Shown one piece after another: positions 46,999 to 63,995 of a stretch of 64,000 bases of DNA. Each line of letters begins with the position of its first letter. Within the stretch, counting starts at the first letter, position 1. The notes under the pieces are model-generated. The model was not told the origin of the DNA, did no database searches, and worked only from the letters and a program-made list of their open reading frames with translations. The stretch comes from Corythucha ciliata (lineage: Eukaryota; Arthropoda; Insecta; Hemiptera; Tingidae). The stretch is from NCBI GenBank assembly GCA_038030265.1, contig CM075941.1, forward strand, positions 7,440,001-7,504,000. The letters run 5' to 3'. The translations under genes and the position numbers were made by a program.

Positions 46999-48442
46999 AT
47001 GTCGCATTCTAGTAATCCCTCAATAGACACAAGAGCCGAGCTGGCTGAGTTGGTCAAAAGAAAAGCTGAAATCGCGGTAAGTCACTTCTCTGTCCATCAA
47101 ATATCATTTTTCTCGCTTTTCCTTCGTGTGTACGTTCCCAATTTTTGTCTCACTCTCTCTCTCTCTCTCTGTCCAGGAAACGTTAGCGAATCTGGAACGA
47201 CAAATTTACGCCTTCGAAGGCAGCTATCTTGAAGACACCCAATTGTACGGTAACATCATTCGTGGATGGGACAGATATTTGGCAAGCAACAAAGTAACGA
47301 ACAGTAAAGCGGACAAAAGAAATTTAAAATTCAAAGAAGCTGAAAGATTATTCTCGAAATCGTCCATCACGTCCATGGCGGTAAGAATAATGCAACAAGT
47401 TCAATGTTTAACTTGTTCTATTAATTTGTTTTTGTCGTCATCCTTACTAGGCTGTTAGTGGTCTAGTTGATAATCAAGAAAAAGGTGAGATGCTCAATAA
47501 ATGACACGGATGTTTAGCTAATTTTCGAACTATAAATTATTTGTATTTAAAAATCAATTTTAATTTTATTTAGTTTTGCCGTTGTAGAGTTTGTTTGTAT
47601 ATAATTACATTTTTTCTCTTAGCGACGTTTCATATTATTTTCTTTTTTGAATCACCAATAAAATTAGTTCACTTTTTTTGAACTATTGTTTTCATTTATT
47701 TATTTATTTTATTTTAGTTTTTATACATTTTTTACTGCGCATGGGCAATGCATAACGCATGGACTATAGTCAGCATGACTCCATTTATAACGTATTTACC
47801 GGAGAATTTTACGTGAATATGTTGAATATTGAGTGGAAAACGTTCACTCATGCTCAAACCAGAGCAAAGCAGCTCATGGAAGGCTTGAGTTTCACTCGCC
47901 TGTTATGGATAAATGCCAAGACTTGAACGATTTGTAGAAGTACGGGCTTTTAGATGGAAGAAAAAATGTAATCACTGAGCATCCATTCCCCCCAAAAAAA
48001 CCTCTAATCGTAAAAACTCGTCGTCGTGAAATTATTTTGCATGGAAGAGCATGGGCACCGTGACAATATCAGAGCACCTTCGGTGACGTCAAACAATTTC
48101 TTTCCTTTACCCCACATTTTCTCCCTTCATCGCCAAAAAAAAAAAGGTCCCTCGTTTCCAGACACGCACAGTGACAGCGACTCACAGACAGGCAACAGTG
48201 GCAATGAGGACACATCGCCCACCACTGCTGTCACTCATTCATCAGTCAAAGACTCCGGTAAGAATCATCACCACTACCACCATGTTGTACCATCTTCTTC
48301 ACTCAACGGCACCGGCTCCGGTGGCAGTTTCTCCACTTTCAACGGTGTTCTCGACCGGCCGTCCACACCGACTCGCGACACCGTGAAAATGAACAAAGTG
48401 GCTAGTATTAAAAAGAACGTGAAAAAAATCAAACAACGATAG
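46999..48442 (+). CDS. Meaf6: Meaf6/Eaf6, MYST acetyltransferase complex subunit
   Basis: Four coding exons: 46999-47076, 47177-47380, 47451-47484 and 48162-48442 (TAG), 198 residues, matching the ~190-200 of animal Meaf6. Donors are GTAAGT, GTAAGA and GTGAGA; acceptors include a CT tract with GTCCAG and TTTCCAG. Exons 1-2 hold the conserved core: [12 protein letters not shown], then [31 protein letters not shown] and [18 protein letters not shown]. The C-terminal exon is Ser/Thr/His-rich with a basic end ([11 protein letters not shown]). Meaf6 is a small coiled-coil scaffold subunit of NuA4/TIP60, MOZ/MORF and HBO1 histone acetyltransferases in the nucleus. The foldback element ends 77 bp upstream of the ATG, so the original promoter is displaced. 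The last exon's inclusion rests on frame and acceptor quality. Confidence 0.92.
47496..47504 (+). promoter_or_regulatory. Possible intronic polyadenylation signal of Meaf6
   Basis: If the third donor is not used, the frame continues six codons to TGA at 47502. AATAAA (47496-47501) abuts that stop, and another AATAAA lies near 47656. A short isoform lacking the C-terminal exon is possible. Seen in sequence only. Confidence 0.3.
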
Positions 48443-48894
48443 CATTTATCGTGTAAATTTTTTAGTTTGTTTAAAACCAAACAAAAGTCATTCAAATAAG
48501 CGTTGCAATTTACCTACCGTAATCTAGAGATTTTTAAAAGGATTCATCCAATTTGAAATGTATACTCCCTGTTCCCTTTTGTATATCGTAATCATTGCCC
48601 CTCTAATGTCGAGTTTTCTCTATAAGTCCAAGTATCAAAATCATTATAAATTGCCTACTTTAAGGGCGTCGGTTTTTTCGCTCTCAATTCTACTCGGATA
48701 TGACGAACGCACGCACGGCATTGTCCAGTTTTGCTATTTGATGCTAAATATTGCTGTACGATAGAAATCTTCAACAAATCGAGGTCTCCGTGTGGAGTAT
48801 TTTGTGGGGACAGGTTAGCATTTCCGAACGCGCCCCCTAAAATCTGAGCGTTGAAGAGCGTATTCATTCAAAAAACGAGTATATTTGCTTAGTA

Positions 48895-49033
48895 AATAAA
48901 CAGATAAGAGAAGCCTTCAGAAAGGGTGAAAATAGAATTTGAAAAAAAAAAAAAAAACCTTATTTAACGGAATTATCGTCGACAACACGGGGAGCATGAA
49001 TACCCCTGATTTGTATTTATCAATATAAATAAA
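48895..49033 (+). terminator. Candidate Meaf6 polyadenylation signals
   Basis: AATAAA at 48895-48900 and 49028-49033, about 450 and 590 bp after the Meaf6 stop. Either could end the 3' UTR. 48443-48894 is non-repetitive with no other gene seen; 49034-49230 has C and G tracts and no gene. Confidence 0.4.
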
Positions 49034-49239
49034 CTTTTACTAGATATTATCCCTTCCAGCCGATTACAACAGCATCCACCACCGCACCACAGCCGAATCC
49101 TAGCAGTGAAATGGATTAGGAGGGTGGGGGGGGGGTTAGCAATATCCGGCTTTTTCAAACATGAAATTGGGCAGTTTTGGCGCATTAACCCCCCCCCCCC
49201 CGTCTCTCACCATTTTGAGGTTGACTCACCCGAAAAAGC

Positions 49240-49728
49240 AATTTCGCGGGCTTCGCTACGTAAAATATAAAATTTCGCGCTATTGCGGTTGACCCGTTGA
49301 AAAAAGGCAATATTCGAGAGATTTGTCTCCATTTTGTATTTACCTTTTTCAAACGCCAAATTTCGAGGATCTATTTGACCTTTTCAGAAACCAATTTCGC
49401 GGTGTCAGAATCTTCGCAAAAACGAAATTTCATGGGGTTGGCTGCTCAGTTCAATTGCAGTGTGGCCAGCGCTAGCCTTATAAACGCATTTAGCGCCCCC
49501 TGCGAGCGAATCTTTTACCAGCGCCCCCATATGAAGTCACACCGTTCAGAGTAAGCCACGACTTGCGTTTGTCTCCATTTCTATCTATACACTTAAGCGA
49601 TTTTTCTCAATTTCATCGGTGAATTTTAGCTATTTGTCTCCATTTTAAAAGTGAATTAGCAACCCATTTTTGCAGTAAATTAGCGCTTTTTTCTCCATAA
49701 GTGGCAAAGAAGTTGGATCAGAAAATGG
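49240..49728 (+). repeat. Degenerate 30-bp minisatellites, type C/D then type A
   Basis: Units with 'aatttcgcgg' (49240-49440) pass, after about 110 bp of non-repeat sequence, into forward type A units (49590-49700). The hAT-like insertion at 49737 sits in this array; type A units resume after it. Confidence 0.55.
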
Positions 49729-49736
49729 TTCAGTGC

Positions 49737-51181
49737 CAGTAGCGTACCAAGGTAGGGGCGGACCACCCCGGGCCCCCTATCAGACGGGGCCCCCGAAAAG
49801 CTTAAATAAAGAAAATTTAAAATGTTTAGGTTCTATATATTCATGGATGTAGGTAAGTAAAAAGGTTAAACAGTTAGACAACGATTTCTGCTCCTTCCTA
49901 CGAATTTCAGTCTCTTCTAACGTTGCAGGTGAAATATCAGCCCAGAGTTTGGACTGAATATTCGAGAGCTCCGATAGAGCTTCTGGTGTCTCAAATTTTG
50001 GAAAATTCGCGCCTTCTTGAGGATAATTCCCGGCTGAAATGGAGAAAATACACCATCCCCTGTTTCGTTAGGTCCTTGAGTGCACTAATGTGCTGATCGT
50101 CAATGTGCAACTTGCTAACGTGGAAAAAACTTGCACTAATATTCATGACCATAACTGCGAGAAAGCGCTGATTCGCGGTATATGGAGGCCATTCTACGAC
50201 TAAAATGTAGTAATCAAAGCAAAAGTTTTGTTTTTGTGCCTAGTGCTCATTCGCTTCCAAAAATGGGAATATTGGCTTAATCTGCGGCTAAAATTGCGGA
50301 AAACGCCTATTCATGGCTAAAATTGAAAAAAATCGTGAATTCATGGGTTAGAAGCACTACTGCGCTGCTACAATTGAATAAAAACGCTCGTTCACGGCTA
50401 AACATTAGGAAAATCACCAATTCGTGGACAAATATACACGTACAAATAAAACTTTACTCGCCTGCGCGCCTTCTGAAGGCAACTTTGTGGATAAAACTGA
50501 GAAAAACGGCAAATGCATGGCTATAAGTAAAAAAAAAAACTCTGATTCGCGGCTAGAACTGAGAAGAAGCGCTAATCTATAGGTAAAAGTAAAAAAAAAA
50601 AATTGCTAAATGCAATGCGAAAATGTAAAAATGCTACTAAAGGCTAAAGGATAAAGGCTCAAATTGAGTAAAAAAGCTAATTCGAAGCTAAAAATCGCCA
50701 ATTTGCAGATAAAATTACGTAATACGCCAATCCGTCGCTAAAATTGAAAAAAATCGCTAATTCACGGGTTAGAAACGCTGCTACGCGGGTAAAATTGAGG
50801 AAAATCCCTAATTCGCGGCCAAAATTGTGAATAATTTCAATTGGCATCAAACATTGAAAATACGCGAGTTCGCGGCTTCTGAAGGCAAATTGAGAAGAAG
50901 CGGAAAAAACCGCTGATTTGCGCCTGAGAAAAATCGCGATTTTTCGAAGATTTCGCGAACAAAAAAAATGAGATTTGTGGAAAAACCTGTTATTTTGCTA
51001 CTAATATTGAGGAAAATACGTAAGAAAAACGCTAATTTCCAGCTCAAACAGGGAACAGTGCCAATTTTATGCTAAAATATGGAAAAAATTGCATTTGCTG
51101 CTAAAGTGGAGAAAACTCAATTTGGGGGGCCTCTTATGGAGATTTCCGCCCCGGGCCCCGATAGGTGCAGGTCCGCCAGTG
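49737..51181 (-). mobile_element. hAT-like minisatellite element with 8-bp target duplication (type copy)
   Basis: Left end CAGTAGCGTACCAAGG with a GGGGCGGACCACCCCGGGCC block (end 2). Right end, read on the minus strand from 51181, CACTGGCGGACC with a GGGGCCCGGGGCGGAAATC block (end 1). TTCAGTGC is duplicated exactly at 49729-49736 and 51182-51189, the 8-bp footprint of hAT transposases. The body is about 1 kb of reverse-orientation 30-bp units. No ORF with transposase features, so it must move with a transposase made elsewhere. Confidence 0.88.
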
Positions 51182-51189
51182 TTCAGTGC

Positions 51190-51383
51190 GGCTTGTCATT
51201 TTCTCAATTTCCTGTGTATTATTTAACAAATTTGCTAAAATTGACCATTTTTCATTATTTTAACCGCAAATTAGCGTTTTTCCCGAAATTTTAGCCGCTA
51301 ATTAGAGATTTCTCCACACAGAAGCCATAAATGAGAGTTTTCGCCGCGAGTTAACGCTTTTTCTGAATTTGGCCGCGGATAAG

Positions 51384-51414
<31 letters not shown>

Positions 51415-54400
51415 CACTTTCTAGGCAAGAAGTTCTTCAGAAGCCGCGAAGTGGCGTTTTCTCCATTTTTAAACCGCGTTATTCCCCTCTCTTTAGCGCT
51501 TCTTCTCAATTTTATCGTTGAATTAGCGGTTTTTCTCCGTTTTAGCCGTGAATTAGCTGTTTATCTCACTCTATCTATCTCTCTCTCTCTCAATTTTTCT
51601 GAATTTTTGCAGTGAATTCGTATTTTTTCTGATTTTAGTCGCTATAAAGAGCGATTTTTCTCAATTTCATCAATGAATTATCATTATTTTTTTTTCTTTA
51701 AAAAAACAAAAAACAAAAAAAAAAGCTAATTCGAGCAGAAATTGCAAAAGTGGCCCGTTCGTGGTTACTAGCGGTAAAGTCGCAATAATTAGCAGCTAAA
51801 TTTTCGAGGAACGCTTATTCACATCTGAAACTTGAAAGAATATAAAAATGGGATAAACGCTAATCCTCGGGGGCGGGGGGGGGGGGTAAAAAAAATCGTT
51901 AATTAACTGCTAAAATTCAAAAAAGTCGCGAACTCGCTATAATAAAATTAACAGCTGAAATTGAGACAATGAAAAGAATCGCTAATTTATTCGCTGCTAA
52001 AATTGAGTCATATTGCCAATTTATGAATGCAATTTTGGCAAAACGTCAAAATTCGCGGATAAAGTTTTAAAAAAAGTTATTTCCATGATACAAATGCAAA
52101 AAAATCGGTTAATTCACAGCTGAAATTGAGAAAAATTGCTGGTTCGCTAATGAAATTGAAAAAAAAAAAACGCTAATTAGCACCTAAAATTGAGACAATC
52201 CAAATTCGAGCGGTTTTCTCAATTTTAAAGCAGCGAATGAGCAATTTATTTCATTTTTACAATTTCAGCCCAAGTTGTCGTCTCCTGAAGCCACCAAGTA
52301 TTTGACTTTTTCTCCTTATGACCGCAAATTAGCGTTTCCCCCCCCCCCGTTTTATCAGCGAATTAGCGCCTTTTTTTCATTTTTATCCGCGAATTTGAGT
52401 TTTTCCCTTATTTTAGGTGGGAATTTACGTTTTTTGCAAGTTCATCCGCGAAGTATTAGTACATTTTTTCACTTTTAGCCGTGAATTTAGCGATTTTTAT
52501 TTTATCCGCGAGCAAGCGCTCTTTCTCAATATTTTACCCGCTAATAAGAACGTTTTCTATAATTTAGCCGCAATAAATTAACGTTGTTCTCAATTTGAGC
52601 TGTGAATGAGCGCTTTTTTTTCAATAACATTTTATCCGTGAATCAAGATTTTCTCTATAATTTTAGCCGCTCGTTAACGTTTATTTTCTCAATTTCAGCT
52701 GCGAATGAACGTCTTTTATTTAATTTTATCCGCGATTTAACGTTATTCTCTATTTTGGCCGATAATTCGCGATTTGTCTCCATTTTATCCGCTGTCGTTA
52801 CAGCAGTGAATTAGCAATTTATTTCATTTTCATCTACGGCTTAAAATTTTAACAGAAGTTGTCTCCTGAAGCCGCGAATTGATATGCGTTTTTTTCTTAT
52901 TTTTTTTTTTTGTCACAAATTAGCGGTTTTTTCTGCATTTTAGCCGCGAATTGGCGGCTTTTCCCCATTTTTATCCGCGATTTGGCGCTTTGGCCATATA
53001 ATTCTATAATTTAGCCGCTATAAATCAACGTTCTTCTCAATTATAGCTGTGAATAAGAGCCTTGTTCTCAATATTGGACAATTTATTCTACCTTTTATTC
53101 ATGAATTGCGTACATGTTTTTCTCAATTTTAGGCAAATTTCCGGCCTGATGAACCACAAATGGGTTATTTTCAATTCTAGCAGCGAATTATCGCTTTTTC
53201 TCCATTTGAGCTGCGATTTAGCGATTTTTCTCCATTTTAACAGTGAATTAGCGCATTTTGTTAATTGTTATTCGCGAATTGGAAAACTTTTTGCCATATT
53301 TGTCCCGCAAATGAGCGGCTTTTCCCCATTTGAGCTGCGATTTAGCGATTTTTCTCCATTTTAACAGTGAATTAGCGCATTTTGTTAATTTTTATTCGCG
53401 AATTGGAAAATTTTTTACCATATTTGTCCCGCAAATGATCGGCTTTTCCCCATTTTTATCCGCGAATGAGCAGCTTTTTTCACTTGTAGTCATCAATTAG
53501 CGCTTTCTCTCGATTTTATAGCTGAATTTGCCCGCATTGTAGAATACATGAATCTGCGATTTTTCTTTATTTCAGCCGCCAATTAACGCTTAAAAAAAAA
53601 AAATTTAGACGCGAATTCACATTTCAGTCATGACTACCGTTGCAATAATTCTTTGTGGATTAGTGCTCTTCCTCAGTTCTCGTGAATTGTTGCCTCCAGA
53701 AACAGCAAAATGGCGTTTTTTCATGTGTAACCGTCAATCAGCACTGATATTTTTTCGTTTTTAGGCGCGAATTAGCGCTTTTTCTCAATATAGTATTATC
53801 CGCGAAATAGGAATTTGTCTATAATTTAGCCGCTAATTAACGTTTTTCTCGTTTGTAGTTGCGAATGAGATCTTTTCTTAATTTTAGCCGCGAACTAGTC
53901 ATTTATTTATCACTTTTATTCATGAATTAGGTACACGCTTTTTTCTCTCAATTTTAGCCAAAGTTTCCTCCTGGAACCACGAATTGTTTTTTTCTTTAGC
54001 GTTTTTTCTCCATTTTAGCAGCGAGTTAGCGCCTTTTCCCAATTTGTATCCACGAATTAGAGGTTTTTCAATGTTTTTGCTTCGAATTTTGGTTTTTCCA
54101 AATTTTAATCGCGAATTTAGCAGTTTTATTTTTTCACTTGTAGCCATGAACTAGCGCTTTCTCTGGTTTTTAGTTGGTTTTGCCTACAGGAACCGCGCAT
54201 TGGCGATTTTTGACTTCCATGTTTTTCAATTTCAGCCGCAAATCAACACTTCTTCTTAGCTTCAGGCACAAATTTACCGTTTTCCTCATTTTTAGCCACC
54301 ATGCTTTTCCTCAATTCTAGCCAAAGTTGCCTCTAGAAACCATGAATCAGCGTTCTTTCAAGTTTTGCAGTGAATTTGCCATTTTTATTTCAATTAGCCA

Positions 54401-54540
54401 CGAATTAGCAGATTTTCTCAATATTTTATCCGCGAATAAGGGATTTTTCCATAATTTAGCCACTAATTAACGTTTTTGGTCAATTCTACCTGCGAATGAA
54501 CGTTTTTTTTTCAAATTTTAGCAGCGAATTTATTTCTGAA
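51190..54540. repeat. 30-bp minisatellite type A, forward, with an inverted block
   Basis: Forward units at 51190-51700 and 52205-54540, with reverse units at 51715-52200 between them. This looks like one element inserted in opposite orientation in another. A 128-bp segment is repeated in tandem at 53205-53450, showing that groups of four ~32-bp units can be copied as a block. T-rich runs occur at 51389. ORFs here are repeat frames. Confidence 0.75.
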
Positions 54541-55160
54541 TGAACGAAAACTAGGGTTTCAAGGAGCCATGGGCGAAGCTAGCTCAAGACAGAAGGATGG
54601 GCAGCTTTTGCGTGAGCCCACTAGCGTGAACAATTGATGCGTCGTAAAATGACTGGAAAGGGGGGAGGGGAGGTCCAAGCCCACAAAATTCAACTGCAAA
54701 AATAGGCTGATTCAAGGCTAAAATTGATAAAAACGCTAATTCACAGTTAAAATTCAGTAAAACGCTGATTCGCGGCTAAAATGTAGGAAAACACAAATCC
54801 GTGGCTTCAGAAGGCAACTTCGGGCCTTAAAAAAAAAAAAAAAATTCCATTGCTCACAGAGTGAAAACAAAATTGATAAAGCGGGCAAAAATAGCCCATA
54901 CACCCGCTAATTTGCGGCTTTTTTTAGCGGCGCTTTCAGCGCGGCTAAAATTGGTATGAACGCTCATTTGAGCCGAAAGTGAGAAAAGGTGTTAATTCGT
55001 TGCTGGAAAGGTAAAAAATCGCTAATTTGCAGGAAAAATTGAGGAAAACTCAAATTCGTGGCAAAAATTGAGAAAAATCGCTAACATAGAATGAAAACGC
55101 TACTTCACCTCAAATTGAGGAATATCACTAATTCGCGGCTACAATTGACAAAAAAAAATC
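54541..55160 (-). repeat. hAT-like end fragment and 30-bp minisatellite type A, reverse
   Basis: A diverged end-like segment (ATGGGCGAAGCTAGCTC at 54569) and a G-rich stretch precede about 15 reverse-orientation units (54690-55160). No gene. Confidence 0.55.
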
Positions 55161-55235
55161 CCATTTTAGAATAGTGCATTTGAAGGCACTATTGGGGTTG
55201 AAACCTCTCTCGCGGTCGAGACACCTGCACCCCTG

Positions 55236-55341
55236 TTCTGTAACTCTTGTCACGTGCGTTAGAGTAATTAACAAGCCGAATAATTAATTACAAAAAGTCA
55301 GCTGAGAAATTTTGCTAACGCACGCGTCATAAGTTACAGAA
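55236..55341. mobile_element. Small MITE (106 bp)
   Basis: Inverted ends: TTCTGTAACTCTTGTCACG at the left is matched by the inverse CGCGTCATAAGTTACAGAA at the right, extending inward to GTGCGTTAG. Centre 'aattaatta'. No ORF and no clear target duplication. Confidence 0.65.
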
Positions 55342-55762
55342 TAGGCCCGCTGGATACGCGGTTCCGTGCAATTTTTGAAATGTTGGTCATTTTTTTGCAT
55401 TTTGTTAATCCCTCGGCCAATGCTTAATTGAGCAATTCAGTCCGTTTCTGCCATTTTTTTTTTCGCTGTTTCAAGAGTTCAACTTGGCTGAGATTATGAA
55501 AAGCTCCGTACAACTCAGACTGGCTTTTCGCATTTTTACGTAATTATTTTTCGCCTCAAGCCAAGTTCATCTCTCCGTTCCATATGACCAATTAAATTCA
55601 AGAAGATTTTTTTTTTTGGGTCACCCTAACAAAAATGAAGCAGACGCACCCCTACGCATCGAAATTTACAAAAACCATTTTATACGCACCAACCGATTAA
55701 TTCAAGCATCCATGACAAGATTGAAGTATTCATAACAACATTTAGAAAACGAATACGCCTCT
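55342..55762. other. Upstream region of the proline-rich ORF
   Basis: Non-minisatellite, A/T-rich. A short upstream ORF (ATG at 55635, about 22 codons) ends before the main start. No TATA box recognised. Confidence 0.3.
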
Positions 55763-56515
55763 ATGTTACCCTCGCTGGCTCGGGAGTTGCTTCTTCCAAG
55801 GCGTCCGAGAACACAATCAACAATTCATCGAACATTTAGCGCCTGTGAACCTTCGAGAACTGCATCGTCGAAAAGATGCCTCCTACCGCGTATGATCCAT
55901 CGCCCGGCGACACTGAGAAACTCTACAACTCCTAGCTCTAACGACAGTTCTTGTGAGAAATTTCGGATCAGCAGTATTTTCCTTCGAATAAAAGATAAGA
56001 TAAAATGTTTCATTCGAGGTTTACTGAAACCAAAGTTGGTTGTGAAAGGTATAGAGCAAGGAAGCAAGCAAACTCTCATTTGCCCACAAAAGGCGGTTGA
56101 AAAAGTAAATCGTGGACAGGATCCTACTACTGTGGTTCTACCGAAACAGTCAAACAAAACGCACGAGCAATCGCCGCAAGTTTTACTTGAGAAACCGGCG
56201 AGCCCATCTCAAATTCTGCTACCTCTGACCGAAGAGCGCACTGAAAAAAAAACCTCCGAGCCGGCGCCACCTACACAACCACCACCGCCGTCACCACCAC
56301 AGCAGCACTACCAGCTCGTCTCATCCTGCAATAAGAAACCGGAAATAGAAGCAGACACACGGATGTTGTTACACGCCCTAAAAATGAGCGATAAACTGTA
56401 TCGGCCACCTCCACAAAGACCTCCCGATCCTGAGAGCTGTTGGCGCGGTAAAGTTCACATCGTCAAAACTCACAGTCATCGCTGCAGATCCTACTGCCTA
56501 GGTAAGAAGACTTAG
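55763..56515 (+). CDS. Proline-rich basic protein of unknown function
   Basis: An ORF of 250 codons in non-repeat sequence. The N-terminal third is basic and Ser/Arg-rich, the middle is Lys/Gln-rich (IFLRIKDKIKCFIRGLLKPK), then comes a proline-rich stretch (PPTQPPPPSPPQQ), and the C terminus has a Cys/His cluster (ESCWRGKVHIV, THSHRCRSYCLG). No domain recognised. A good donor (TAG|GTAAGA) lies 13 bp before the stop, so the ORF may be an exon that continues elsewhere. Alternatively it ends here, since AATAAA occurs at 56539. It converges on Sec61 gamma, whose end is about 280 bp away. Its length, composition and location outside repeats favour a real, perhaps lineage-specific, gene. Confidence 0.45.
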   Translation: MLPSLARELLLPRRPRTQSTIHRTFSACEPSRTASSKRCLLPRMIHRPATLRNSTTPSSNDSSCEKFRISSIFLRIKDKIKCFIRGLLKPKLVVKGIEQGSKQTLICPQKAVEKVNRGQDPTTVVLPKQSNKTHEQSPQVLLEKPASPSQILLPLTEERTEKKTSEPAPPTQPPPPSPPQQHYQLVSSCNKKPEIEADTRMLLHALKMSDKLYRPPPQRPPDPESCWRGKVHIVKTHSHRCRSYCLGKKT

Positions 56516-56908
56516 GGTGACTTCAGAACCCCCATAATAATAAAAAAAACTTGCAGAATTACTCGAAATTGTGAGATAATATTTAATTTTTGCGCCTCCA
56601 CGCAAAATCACTAGAAAATTAAGACCAAGAGCCTAAATTTACGCCCCACACCCAACAGTGGTTCATGGAACAGGTGAATCAATGCAAACCTAGTGAGAAC
56701 ATTAAGATCAATGGAGAAAAAACATAATTAAATATATTGAAAACTCACAATAATAGATATAAGAATGTATATGAGAAAAATGAACTTCACGCCGAATTTA
56801 TTAACTCGTGGGTTCCAAGTTTTCACGAGCCCCTATAAACAAGAAATATTAACTATAACATAGCAAAAAAAGAAATCAACCAAATTTGTAAAATAGGAAG
56901 CTGAACGC

Positions 56909-62909
<6,001 letters not shown>

Positions 62910-63030
62910 GGCCTAGAAACAATTAGAAAAAGACGGTCAAATATTGTATTTTGAAGAAGATTTGGGATAGTTCACGGACATGAAACTCAGATGAATGTTA
63001 AAATCGACTTAGAAAGTGTACAATACTCAC

Positions 63031-63517
63031 GGTGAATTTGTGACGAATTTCTCAAGAGAAAAAGTACTCCGTTCGACTGAGTTCAAAGGAGAACGAACAC
63101 GAAACGAAAATGAACAGACCAACCACGACACGTACTCATAAAATGATAAAAACGATAACACGTTTGAGCGAGTTGGCTTGATGTTTGGAAGGGGTTTCTT
63201 CCCATTTTCTTTACGTCATGAATCGTGTTCGTGTCACTGCTGGTTTTTTTTTCAATTATTTTCCTTGTAATTGTTTTAAGTTTGTTATGCTTTTAAGAAG
63301 TAATTAGTTTTAAGGCAGACTATTTATGACATTACTTTACTGAGAGTTGTCTGTCGTCTATCTTCTTACGATTTTGACTGATTAATCCTTTCCGACCTAC
63401 CTTTCTGATAAGATAAAAAGGTGACTAAAATAATGTTGCGATAATGTTGTTTCCTTGTATTTTTCAAGTTTTTTATAATTTTTCAATCTAATAACAAAGA
63501 CGGGACCCTGAGAAGCT
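63031..63517. promoter_or_regulatory. Sec61 gamma 5' exon and shared promoter with Ostm1
   Basis: The Sec61 gamma non-coding exon ends at 63031 on the minus strand, and the Ostm1 start codon is at 63518 on the plus strand. The ~450 bp between transcription start areas is free of minisatellite and must hold both promoters. No TATA box is evident at the expected places. Transcription starts cannot be fixed from sequence. Confidence 0.55.
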
Positions 63518-63995
63518 ATGGCTTTCTTAAGGTACTGTCTGGTTTTACTATTTTGCTTGATCTACCAGGCGACATCGGACGTCAAATCGGAGTATAAAAT
63601 GCAATCAACAAGTTGTATGTTTCCATTGTTCATCGTTTGATTTGATTTTCAGGGATAAAACATGCGATAAAGTCATCAACAGTTTTGCGAATATCTCGGC
63701 CGTATTCACGTACTGTACCATTCGAAACGCTCGCCCAGTCACCATGTGTCAACAATGTGTCGCATATTATCGGGCGGTGAAAGACGTATACCACGACATT
63801 AACAAGGTGAGTGGCTTCTACGCCCATTTTCTAGTTTTTTTTTTTTTTTTTTGGGAGCTCAAAGTTTTGTTTCCTAGCAGTTTACATCGGAAGGGAACCA
63901 GTGTGCTTCAGAACTGTTAAACTTGGACCGACTAGAAGTCTTCAGCACCGGCTACCAATACGTAAACTCCCTGTGGAAAAGAGCGAGATGTGACT
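63518..63995 (+). CDS. Ostm1: Ostm1, ClC-7 beta subunit, 5' part
   Basis: Three exons, running past the window: 63518-63591, 63653-63806 and 63878-63995, with GTAAG as the last five bases. Exon 1 encodes a signal peptide (hydrophobic core LVLLFCLIYQ). Exon 2 carries the family motif as TCDKVINSFANISAVFTYC and IRNARPVTMCQQC; exon 3 has NQCASELLNLDRLEVF and LWKRARCDC. Ostm1 is a type I lysosomal membrane glycoprotein required for the chloride/proton exchanger ClC-7. The Cys spacing matches its luminal domain, and NIS is an N-glycosylation site. The first donor chosen (GA|GTATAA, 61-nt intron) is the one that keeps frame; the stronger-looking GTATGT at 63615 would shift it and leave only a 38-nt intron. 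Confidence 0.88.

Noticed and set aside
63518..63640. Ostm1 exon 1 ending at the GTATGT donor at 63615
   Set aside because: It leaves a 38-nt intron and the wrong phase; GTATAA at 63592 keeps frame with a 61-nt intron.
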